Source: an uncultured Klebsiella sp. (GTDB taxonomy: Bacteria; Pseudomonadota; Gammaproteobacteria; Enterobacterales; Enterobacteriaceae). Taken from it: a stretch of DNA of 5,883 bases. The position numbers were made by a program, and so were the translations under genes. Shown one piece after another: positions 1 through 4,865 of this stretch. Position 1 is the stretch's first letter; every line of letters begins with the position of its first letter. Where the stretch lies: NCBI GenBank assembly GCA_902490055.1, contig CABUCP010000227.1:1-5883 (forward strand), written 5' to 3'. The notes below the pieces were generated by a model. It was given only the letters and a program-made list of their open reading frames with translations, had not been told where the DNA came from and did not search any database.

Positions 1-47
1 AGCTGAATGGTCACATCAGTTTGTTTGTAATCCAGCTGTATATAAGC

Positions 48-52
48 AAGGA
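48..52 (+). promoter_or_regulatory. Ribosome binding site deciding the ynfM start
   Basis: AAGGA lies 7 bases before the GTG at 60 and supports that start over the upstream TTG at 21, which has no such site. The TATATAAG at 39-46 looks like a -10 element. Used as one, it would start transcription inside or next to this site, so the real ynfM promoter is probably at or beyond the left edge. Confidence 0.7.
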
Positions 53-59
53 ATTCTCC

Positions 60-1310
60 GTGAGTAACACTACAACCGCTGACACCGCGCCGGCAAGCGA
101 CGTCAGGGATAAGGCCGTTTCCCAGCCAAATCAATTTATTAAACGCGGCACTCCAGCGTTTATCCGCGTCACGCTGGCGCTATTTTCCGCCGGACTGGCC
201 ACCTTCGCCCTGCTCTATTGCGTACAGCCGATTCTGCCGGTGCTGTCCAGCGAGTTTGGCGTAACGCCCGCTAGCAGTAGTATCTCTCTCTCGATTTCGA
301 CCGCCATGCTGGCCATCGGCCTGTTGTTTACCGGCCCGCTGTCGGATGCCATTGGCCGCAAGCCGGTGATGGTCACCGCGTTACTGTTGGCGGCATGTTG
401 CTCACTCTTGTCCACGATGATGACCAGCTGGCACGGTATTCTGGTGATGCGCGCGCTGATCGGCCTCTCGCTCAGCGGCGTGGCCGCCGTGGGAATGACC
501 TATCTGAGCGAGGAGATCCATCCAAGCTTCGTGGCGTTTTCAATGGGGCTGTATATCAGCGGCAACTCGATTGGCGGTATGAGCGGCCGTCTGCTCACCG
601 GGGTCTTCACCGACTTCTTCGGCTGGCGCGTGGCGCTGGCGGTGATTAGCGGTTTCGCGCTGGCGGCGGCGATTATGTTCTGGCGCATCCTACCGGAGTC
701 GCGTCATTTCCGCCCGATGTCGCTGAAACCCAAATCGCTGCTGATCAACTTCCATTTGCACTGGCGCGATCGCGGCCTGCCGCTGCTGTTCCTCGAAGGC
801 TTCTTGCTGATGGGCGCATTCGTAACCCTGTTTAACTATATCGGCTACCGTTTGATGATGTCGCCGTGGTCGCTGAATCAGGCCGTGGTCGGCCTGCTGT
901 CGGTCGCCTATCTGACCGGGACCTGGAGCTCGCCAAAAGCCGGCGCGCTGACGGTGCGCTATGGCCGTGGCCCGGTGATGCTGTTCTTTATTGCGGTAAT
1001 GCTGTTTGGCCTGCTGATGACGTTATTCTCGCCATTATGGCTGATTTTTATCGGCATGCTGCTGTTCTCCGCCGGCTTCTTTGCCGCACACTCGGTCGCC
1101 AGCAGTTGGATTGGCCCGCGGGCGCGTCGCGCGCGTGGTCAGGCCTCGTCGCTGTATCTGTTCAGCTACTATCTGGGTTCCAGTATTGCGGGGACGCTGG
1201 GTGGGGTCTTCTGGCATAACTACGGCTGGAACGGCGTCGGCGGCTTTATCGCGCTGCTGTTGATGGCCGCACTGCTGACCGGCAGTTGTTTGCACAACCG
1301 CCTGAAATAA
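60..1310 (+). CDS. ynfM: YnfM, MFS efflux transporter
   Basis: Inner-membrane major facilitator of about 12 transmembrane helices, 416 residues, proton-driven export expected. The sequence closely matches E. coli YnfM as remembered (417 aa), including FIKRGTP near the start, ALLYCVQPILPVL in the first helix and SLYLFSYYLGSSIAGTLGG near the end. The MFS loop 2-3 motif GPLSDAIGRKP is at residues 92-102. The open frame extends upstream to 21, but GTG at 60 is chosen because it gives MSNTTTADTAPASD, parallel to the E. coli N-terminus, and has AAGGA at 48-52, 7 bases before it. In E. coli the divergent LysR gene ynfL lies upstream; here that side is outside the window. E. coli YnfM has been listed among putative sugar (arabinose) exporters, but the substrate is not certain. 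The family and orthologue call is firm; the substrate is inference. Confidence 0.93.
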   Translation: MSNTTTADTAPASDVRDKAVSQPNQFIKRGTPAFIRVTLALFSAGLATFALLYCVQPILPVLSSEFGVTPASSSISLSISTAMLAIGLLFTGPLSDAIGRKPVMVTALLLAACCSLLSTMMTSWHGILVMRALIGLSLSGVAAVGMTYLSEEIHPSFVAFSMGLYISGNSIGGMSGRLLTGVFTDFFGWRVALAVISGFALAAAIMFWRILPESRHFRPMSLKPKSLLINFHLHWRDRGLPLLFLEGFLLMGAFVTLFNYIGYRLMMSPWSLNQAVVGLLSVAYLTGTWSSPKAGALTVRYGRGPVMLFFIAVMLFGLLMTLFSPLWLIFIGMLLFSAGFFAAHSVASSWIGPRARRARGQASSLYLFSYYLGSSIAGTLGGVFWHNYGWNGVGGFIALLLMAALLTGSCLHNRLK

Positions 1311-1319
1311 TCATTAAAC

Positions 1320-1343
1320 GACGTGGCCCCTGCGGGTCACGTC
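1320..1343. terminator. Stem-loop between convergent ynfM and a minus-strand small ORF
   Basis: A 10-bp stem (GACGTGGCCC against GGGTCACGTC, one G-U pair) closes a 4-base loop. It starts 10 bases after the ynfM stop and 4 bases after the stop of the 30-codon minus-strand ORF. On the plus strand no T-run follows. On the minus strand GTTTAATG follows, a weak T tract, so the structure fits a terminator for the minus-strand transcript better than for ynfM. Confidence 0.5.
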
Positions 1344-1346
1344 CGC

Positions 1347-1439
1347 TCACCATAGCCCGAGTACCGACGGCAATCCCAACAGTTCTCTGAGGGCATCCAT
1401 AGAGAGCAGTGCGAAAAACACCCATGTGAACGGATTCAT
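1347..1439 (-). CDS. Putative 30-residue hydrophobic small protein
   Basis: ATG-initiated 30-codon frame beginning MNPFTWVFFALLSMDAL and ending PSVLGLW, then TGA. The first half (residues 3-14) is hydrophobic and aromatic, long enough for a short or amphipathic membrane segment; an acidic/basic patch (DALRE, residues 16-20) follows. The case for a real gene is a full GGAGG Shine-Dalgarno exactly 5 bases before the ATG, a stem-loop just after the stop codon, and its position alone in an intergenic space rather than inside another gene. A 5-bp hairpin (CGCTG/CAGCG, 1449-1463) abuts the ribosome binding site. I do not recognise the protein and propose no function. No convincing promoter was found upstream on the minus strand. 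Conservation in related genomes would settle whether it is translated. Confidence 0.58.
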   Translation of the reverse strand: MNPFTWVFFALLSMDALRELLGLPSVLGLW

Positions 1440-1444
1440 ACTCG

Positions 1445-1449
1445 CCTCC
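1445..1449 (-). promoter_or_regulatory. Strong ribosome binding site of the 30-residue ORF
   Basis: The minus strand reads GGAGG, a full Shine-Dalgarno core, 5 bases before the ATG at 1439. Its first G is also the last base of a small CGCTG-ACAGC-CAGCG hairpin (1449-1463), so folding of the leader could affect access. Confidence 0.6.
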
Positions 1450-1557
1450 GCTGACAGCCAGCGCCTGTTATCAGTTTAGTCGTATGCAAAGCGCGCCGTC
1501 TGTTATGGCGATCGCATGCGCATTTTTCGATACACGCAAAAAGTAGCGGACTGCGCC

Positions 1558-1586
1558 TCGACCAAATCCCGCTGACGCGCTAGTGT
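1558..1586 (+). promoter_or_regulatory. Weak candidate promoter of the M32 carboxypeptidase gene
   Basis: TCGACC (1558-1563, 4 of 6 to the sigma70 -35 consensus) is separated by 17 bases from TAGTGT (1581-1586, 3 of 6 to -10). The spacing is ideal but the hexamers are poor. In the rest of 1440-1635 I see only the palindromes GCGATCGC (1508-1515) and GCATGC (1514-1519) and no other signal. Confidence 0.22.
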
Positions 1587-1635
1587 AAGCTCCTGTAACC
1601 ACTCTTTTCCCACTCGCCACAGGCCAGTAGAGACT

Positions 1636-3123
1636 ATGACTGAAAATAACAACTATCAGCAGCTCACCCGCACCTTCCAACGGCTCTCCCGTTTCTCTCA
1701 CCTGGCCGCTATCGCCGGCTGGGATATGTTCGCCATGATGCCGCCCGGTGGCAGCCGCGCGCGCGGCGAAGCGCTGGCGGAACTCGGAGTGCTACAGCAC
1801 CAAATTTTGACCGATAAAAAGGTTGGCGAGTGGCTGGAACACGCCCTGCAGGAAGATTTAAATGACCTCGAGCAGGCCAATCTGCGCGAGATGACCCGTC
1901 AGTACCAGCAGGCGGCACTGCTACCGGAAAGCCTGGTGGAAGCGAAATCGCTGGCCGGCAGCCGCTGCGAACACGCCTGGCGCAGCCAGCGTCCGGCCAA
2001 CGACTGGCAGGGGTTTGCCGAAAACCTGCGCGAAGTCGTTAAGCTCAGCCGCGAAGAAGCGCAGATCCGCGCCGAAGCGAAAGGCTGTTCCCGCTACGAC
2101 GCCCTGCTGGACATTTTCGAACCCGATATGACCAGCGCGCGCCTTGACGTGCTGTTCGCCGATTTGAAATCCTGGCTACCCTCGCTGCTGGCCAACGTCG
2201 TCGATAAACAGGCGCAAAAGACGCTGCTTGCACCGCAGGGGCCGTTCGCCATTGCCGACCAGCGCGAACTGGGACTGGAAGCGATGCGGGTTTTAGGCTT
2301 TGATTTTGACGGCGGGCGCCTGGATATTAGCGCCCACCCCTTCTGCGGCGGCGTGCCGCAGGATGTGCGCATTACCACCCGCTATAACGAAAACGATCTG
2401 CTCAGCGCGCTATTTGGCGTGATCCACGAAACCGGCCATGCGCGCTATGAACAAAATCTACCGCGTAACTGGGTCGATCAGCCGGTGGGGCTGGCCCGTT
2501 CAACCGCGATTCATGAGTCACAGAGTCTGTTCTTCGAAATGCAGCTTGGCCGTAGTGAAGCCTTCCTCAACCGCCTGCTGCCCGCAGTGCGCCAACGCTT
2601 TGGCGACCAACCGGCATTCAGCGCGGAGAACTTCATCGCCTGGAACCAGCGCGTGAAGCCGGGCTTCATTCGTGTTGATGCGGATGAAGTCAGTTATCCG
2701 GCACACGTCATTCTGCGCTATGAGATCGAGCGCGCGCTGATCGACGGCGACATCGAAGTCGACGATATTCCAGCGCTGTGGGATGAGAAAATGCAGAGCT
2801 GGCTGGGTATTTCGACCACCGGCAACTACCGCGACGGCTGTATGCAGGATATTCACTGGACCGATGGCGGCTTTGGCTATTTCCCTTCCTATACCCTGGG
2901 GGCGATGTACGCCGCACAGTTGATGGCCGCCGCCAGACGCGCGCTGCCTAATCTCGCGAAGGATATCGCCGGCGGCGATTTCAACGCCCTGTTCGACTGG
3001 CTGCGACAGAACATCTGGCAGCACGGCAGCCGCTTTAGCACTTCGCAGCTGATTAAGCATGCCACCGGTGAAGATCTCAACAGCGACTATTTCCGTCAGC
3101 ACCTTACCGCGCGTTATCTCTAA
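1636..3123 (+). CDS. M32-family zinc metallocarboxypeptidase (carboxypeptidase Taq type)
   Basis: Cytoplasmic metallopeptidase expected to remove C-terminal residues from peptides, probably in peptide recycling. The 495 residues are full length for family M32, and every family hallmark is present in order: HPF (234-236), DVRITTRY (243-250), the zinc motif HETGH (264-268), HESQS (293-297) with Glu294 as the third zinc ligand 30 residues after His264, IRVDADEVSYPAH (345-357) and GCMQDIHW (401-408). There is no signal peptide. The N-terminal part is helical and charged, as usual for the helical M32 fold. ATG 1636 is chosen because the protein begins at the usual family position; its ribosome binding site (AGAG) is weak. 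It stands alone: 325 bases follow ynfM and a stem-loop follows its own stop. In E. coli K-12, as remembered, no such gene lies between ynfM and asr. Family assignment is very secure; the physiological substrate is unknown. Confidence 0.95.
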   Translation: MTENNNYQQLTRTFQRLSRFSHLAAIAGWDMFAMMPPGGSRARGEALAELGVLQHQILTDKKVGEWLEHALQEDLNDLEQANLREMTRQYQQAALLPESLVEAKSLAGSRCEHAWRSQRPANDWQGFAENLREVVKLSREEAQIRAEAKGCSRYDALLDIFEPDMTSARLDVLFADLKSWLPSLLANVVDKQAQKTLLAPQGPFAIADQRELGLEAMRVLGFDFDGGRLDISAHPFCGGVPQDVRITTRYNENDLLSALFGVIHETGHARYEQNLPRNWVDQPVGLARSTAIHESQSLFFEMQLGRSEAFLNRLLPAVRQRFGDQPAFSAENFIAWNQRVKPGFIRVDADEVSYPAHVILRYEIERALIDGDIEVDDIPALWDEKMQSWLGISTTGNYRDGCMQDIHWTDGGFGYFPSYTLGAMYAAQLMAAARRALPNLAKDIAGGDFNALFDWLRQNIWQHGSRFSTSQLIKHATGEDLNSDYFRQHLTARYL

Positions 3124-3129
3124 CCCTGC

Positions 3130-3151
3130 GCGCCGGGGCCTGCTCCGGCGC
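3130..3151 (+). terminator. Probable terminator stem-loop after the carboxypeptidase gene
   Basis: GCGCCGG (3130-3136) pairs with CCGGCGC (3145-3151), extended by G-U and G-C pairs to 9 bp around a CCTG loop, 6 bases after the stop codon. The tail (CTTGCTCTT) is T-rich but broken, so termination may be incomplete. It separates the peptidase gene from the asr promoter. Confidence 0.55.
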
Positions 3152-3176
3152 CTTGCTCTTCGTCTGATTAGTGTTG

Positions 3177-3190
3177 TACAAACGGTTACA
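3177..3190 (+). promoter_or_regulatory. RstA box upstream of asr
   Basis: TACAAACGGTTACA fits the RstA consensus TACATNTNGTTACA, which I recall for the response regulator of RstAB, at all but two defined positions. E. coli asr is a known acid-induced target of RstA/RstB. The centre lies about 61 bases before the inferred transcription start, a usual activator distance. Confidence 0.75.
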
Positions 3191-3232
3191 CGCCGATACC
3201 AAACACTCACGGAAAGCTCGAAAAGACAAGCA

Positions 3233-3238
3233 TATAGT
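3233..3238 (+). promoter_or_regulatory. asr promoter -10 element
   Basis: TATAGT matches five of six -10 positions. The bases 17 upstream (3210-3215, CGGAAA) do not resemble a -35 hexamer, as expected for a promoter that needs an activator. The inferred start is near 3245, giving an untranslated leader of about 50 bases. Confidence 0.65.
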
Positions 3239-3241
3239 TAC

Positions 3242-3267
3242 TTCAACGGCCCCGCAGTGGGGTTGAA
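3242..3267 (+). promoter_or_regulatory. Stem-loop at the 5' end of the asr leader
   Basis: TTCAAC (3242-3247) pairs with GTTGAA (3262-3267), enclosing CCC/GGG around the loop (alternatively CCCC 3250-3253 with GGGG 3259-3262). With a start near 3245, the mRNA would begin at or inside the outer stem, so the hairpin would sit at the extreme 5' end. Such a hairpin may stabilise the mRNA; no ligand-binding architecture is evident. Confidence 0.45.
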
Positions 3268-3295
3268 ATGAAGAAACCTTTTCGAGGATATCAGA

Positions 3296-3715
3296 ATGAA
3301 AAAAGTATTAGCTCTGGTCGTTGCCGCTGCTATGGGTCTGTCTTCCGCTGCTTTCGCTGCTGATGCAGCAAGCACCACTCAGGCTCCGGCTGCTGCAACT
3401 CACAGCACCACTGCCAAAACCACTCATCATAAAAAACACCACAAAGCTGCCGCTAAACCTGCCGCAGAACAGAAAGCGCAGGCTGCCAAGAAACACAAAA
3501 AAGCCGCTGCTAAACCGGCCGTAGAGCAGAAAGCTCAGGCAGCTAAGAAACACCACAAAGCTGCGACTAAACCAGCCGCACAGAAAGCACAGGCTGCTAA
3601 AAAACACCACAAAACTGCCGCTAAACCCGTAGCGCAGAAAGCGCAAGCGGCGAAAAAACACCACAAAACCACCAAGCACACCGCAGCTAAACCAGCTGCT
3701 CAGCCGGCGGCATAA
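3296..3715 (+). CDS. asr: Asr, acid shock protein precursor
   Basis: Periplasmic, intrinsically disordered protein induced by acid through RstAB and needed for acid tolerance in E. coli, where the precursor is also processed further. Residues 1-21 are a clear Sec signal peptide (MKK, hydrophobic core [15 protein letters not shown] just before the cut) and are nearly identical to E. coli Asr. A Thr/Ala-rich segment (22-43) leads into HHKKHHK. Four tandem repeats follow (50-123) of the type [19 protein letters not shown], and the end is AKPAAQPAA as in E. coli. At 139 residues it is longer than the E. coli protein (102 aa as recalled), by extra repeats. Lys and His dominate with hardly any acidic residues, fitting proton buffering or binding of anionic surfaces (inference). 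GAGGA lies 7 bases before the ATG. The codons are biased toward AAA and GCT, suggesting high expression, unlike the GC-rich neighbours. Confidence 0.97.
   Translation: MKKVLALVVAAAMGLSSAAFAADAASTTQAPAAATHSTTAKTTHHKKHHKAAAKPAAEQKAQAAKKHKKAAAKPAVEQKAQAAKKHHKAATKPAAQKAQAAKKHHKTAAKPVAQKAQAAKKHHKTTKHTAAKPAAQPAA
3443..3664 (+). repeat. Tandem repeats within asr (four units of 57, 57, 54, 54 bases)
   Basis: The four units encode residues 50-68, 69-87, 88-105 and 106-123. Units 1 and 2 carry EQK (19 residues); units 3 and 4 lack the Glu (18 residues). The core QKAQAAKKH is invariant in all four. Codons differ silently between units, so the array is not a very recent duplication, although it could still change length by recombination. 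Confidence 0.9.
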
Positions 3716-3745
3716 TCTTCCCGGTTAGACTAGTCCCCTGTAAAT

Positions 3746-3771
3746 CGGCGCTGTTTCAGCGCCGTTTTTTT
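3746..3771 (+). terminator. Intrinsic terminator of asr
   Basis: A perfect 8-bp GC-rich stem (CGGCGCTG / CAGCGCCG) with a TTT loop is followed by seven T residues (3765-3771), 30 bases after the asr stop codon. This is a textbook rho-independent terminator. It ends just before the ydgU ribosome binding site. Confidence 0.92.
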
Positions 3772-3783
3772 CTGGAGAGCGCT

Positions 3784-3867
3784 ATGCTGCGACGTTACCG
3801 TTTTGAGCTCATCCTGCTACTACTGATTATCTGCGCGCTGGTGGCAACGCGTTTTTTCCTCTACTAA
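3784..3867 (+). CDS. ydgU: YdgU, 27-residue single-span membrane protein
   Basis: The frame begins MLRRYRFELILLLLII and ends ATRFFLY, 27 residues in all. A basic N-terminus (RRYRF) is followed by one hydrophobic span (about residues 9-22), predicting an inner-membrane protein with its N-terminus in the cytoplasm. GGAG at 3774-3777 sits 6 bases before the ATG. E. coli has a 27-residue membrane protein YdgU in the same place after asr with, as I recall it, a very similar sequence, so this is taken as the orthologue. It is separated from the asr T-run by only 12 bases, leaving no room for a promoter, so expression probably comes by read-through of the asr terminator. Function is unknown. Its stop is 7 bases from the stop of a convergent minus-strand gene. 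Confidence 0.85.
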   Translation: MLRRYRFELILLLLIICALVATRFFLY

Positions 3868-3874
3868 GTCGCCG

Positions 3875-4132
3875 CTACTCATCGCCTTCAATGGGAAAGC
3901 CAGCTTCGCGAATGGCCTGACGGCTATCGCTGACCCCTGCTGCATAACCAGCTTCTATTTCACACACCGGGCTCGCACTGGAAAAAGGCAAGCGAATCGG
4001 CGTTGCCAGCTGACGTTCCAGCTCGCTGATTTTTCGCCGTGCCGCCAACAGTTCCTGCGCCAGATCCTCCGCTTTTACTTCGCTTTCCGCCCCCGCTATC
4101 ACCGCCTGCAAGCGCTTCTCGTCAATCGTCAT
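3875..4132 (-). CDS. Uncharacterised 85-residue protein coupled to the LysE-type exporter
   Basis: Soluble, acidic protein of 85 residues, starting MTIDEKRLQAVIAGAE and ending FPIEGDE. Residues about 16-43 are rich in Glu, Lys, Arg, Leu and Ala with heptad-like spacing (LLAARRKISELERQLA) and probably form a helix or short coiled coil. The C-terminal part includes GYAAGVSDSRQAIREAGF. There is no signal peptide, membrane span or metal motif; it has a single Cys. ATG 4132 is preferred over the GTG one codon earlier (4135) because a G-run (GAGGGGGG) lies 5 bases before the ATG. Its ATG shares one base with the stop of the exporter gene (TGATG), so translation is probably coupled. I do not recognise the family and assign no function; its link to the exporter is inferred only from gene order. 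Confidence 0.72.
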   Translation of the reverse strand: MTIDEKRLQAVIAGAESEVKAEDLAQELLAARRKISELERQLATPIRLPFSSASPVCEIEAGYAAGVSDSRQAIREAGFPIEGDE

Positions 4133-4749
4133 CACATCCCCCCTCTCTGCAGTAACTGCCAGAGATTATAGCCAAACCCGTACAGCGCCATCGCCAGCAG
4201 CAATAGCGCCGAGACTTTCGTAAGCTGACTAGCGCGCGCAGGGCGTAGCCAGCGGCCAACCGCCAGGATATACAGCGTCAGCACGCCAAGGTCGAGAGTC
4301 ACCCATACCAGAGTCAACAATCCAAGGCTTAGTCCAGGCTCGCCGGTAACCGGAATAAACTGCGGGAAAAAGGCGGCAAAAAACAGAATGTCTTTAGGAT
4401 TACTTAGCCCAGTGACAAACCCTTTTCCTATTCCACCGCGCGGGTTTTTCGCTGCTGACGATACCGCTTTATCACGCCACATCGCCAGCGCCAGACCCGC
4501 AATGTAAACGGAACCGCCTAACGCCAGCAGGGTGAGAGCCAGCGGATCCACCGCCAGCAGTCCGCTTAGCATCATCGCGGCCAGGGCAATGAGTAGTAAT
4601 GACGCCAGATTGCTGCCAAGCATCGTGCGTACCGCGCAGGTCGTACCTTCTCGCGCCGCCGCGCCGGCCACCAGCATCACCACCGGTCCCGGCGCGGCGA
4701 TCAGCGCCAACACCGTCAGACAATAGGCCATTAGCAAAGGATAATTCAT
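4132..4749 (-). CDS. LysE/RhtB-family amino acid exporter
   Basis: Inner-membrane protein of 205 residues, about six transmembrane helices, the normal size of the LysE/RhtB superfamily that exports amino acids and related metabolites. Family marks are AAPGPVVMLVAGAAAREG (18-35, with the conserved PGP at 20-22), the basic loop WRDKAVSSAAKNPRGG (91-106), and NPKDILFFAAFFPQF (117-131). The ATG at 4749 is preceded only by a weak GAG-type ribosome binding site about 9 bases away. It is first of a two-gene minus-strand operon and diverges from a LysR regulator gene, which by common enteric layout is likely its regulator. The substrate cannot be read from the sequence; homoserine, threonine, leucine and lysine exporters all share these motifs. 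Confidence 0.9.
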   Translation of the reverse strand: MNYPLLMAYCLTVLALIAAPGPVVMLVAGAAAREGTTCAVRTMLGSNLASLLLIALAAMMLSGLLAVDPLALTLLALGGSVYIAGLALAMWRDKAVSSAAKNPRGGIGKGFVTGLSNPKDILFFAAFFPQFIPVTGEPGLSLGLLTLVWVTLDLGVLTLYILAVGRWLRPARASQLTKVSALLLLAMALYGFGYNLWQLLQRGGM

Positions 4750-4761
4750 TAACGTGACTCG

Positions 4762-4805
4762 CTCTCAATTTCGGGAAAACGCTATTTTCCCCTGTAATAT
4801 GAGAG
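4762..4805. repeat. Interrupted inverted repeat over the exporter promoter (candidate operator)
   Basis: A perfect GGGAAAA / TTTTCCC pair (4773-4779 and 4785-4791) around CGCTA is nested inside CTCTCA (4762-4767) / TGAGAG (4800-4805). The outer arm extends to nine pairs with one bulged A. It overlaps the candidate exporter -10 and transcription start, so it could be an operator, or a hairpin in read-through RNA. It has no T-run that would make it a terminator. Confidence 0.55.
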
Positions 4806-4821
4806 TTGAAAAACGAGCTAA
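4794..4821 (-). promoter_or_regulatory. Candidate promoter of the exporter operon
   Basis: On the minus strand TTAGCT (4821-4816, 3 of 6) is followed after 16 bases by TATTAC (4799-4794, 4 of 6 to -10). Transcription would begin near 4787 inside the inverted repeat, leaving a leader of about 40 bases. The weak -35 is compatible with activation by the divergent LysR protein. Confidence 0.3.
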
Positions 4822-4835
4822 CCTACGCTTGAATG

Positions 4836-4848
4836 TGAGTTTTACTCA
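4836..4848. promoter_or_regulatory. LysR-type T-N11-A box
   Basis: TGAGT-TTT-ACTCA is a perfect 5-bp dyad and an exact T-N11-A motif, the general recognition pattern of LysR-type regulators. It ends 17 bases before the regulator's start codon and adjoins its TATAGA -10-like sequence (4850-4855), a position suited to autorepression plus activation of the divergent exporter. Confidence 0.45.
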
Positions 4849-4865
4849 ATATAGATAACCAAGTG

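Noticed and set aside
21..59. Extended ynfM start at TTG 21
   Set aside because: It would add 13 residues absent from the E. coli protein and lacks a ribosome binding site, whereas GTG 60 has AAGGA at proper spacing.
1508..1515. GCGATCGC palindrome
   Set aside because: A single copy of a common 8-base palindrome, best known as a repeated element in cyanobacteria; no array or context here.
1484..1546. 20-codon plus-strand frame in the carboxypeptidase leader
   Set aside because: No Shine-Dalgarno before its ATG and no conserved-looking content.
1471..1701. Minus-strand open frame overlapping the carboxypeptidase start
   Set aside because: No ribosome binding site was evident and it overlaps the strong N-terminus of a real gene; mixed composition without motifs.
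2518..3210. Long (230-codon) minus-strand open frame antisense to the carboxypeptidase gene
   Set aside because: It lies almost wholly over a coding sequence whose M32 motifs are intact. Its translation is Arg/Ala-rich without recognisable domains, as expected of the complement of a GC-rich gene.
3443..3664. CRISPR-like regular repeats
   Set aside because: The repeats are contiguous and coding in frame, with no spacers; they are the Asr protein repeats.
3308..3679. Minus-strand open frame (123 codons) opposite asr
   Set aside because: Its repeated FVVF and LRFL pattern is just the complement of the Lys/Ala repeats of asr; it has no independent support.
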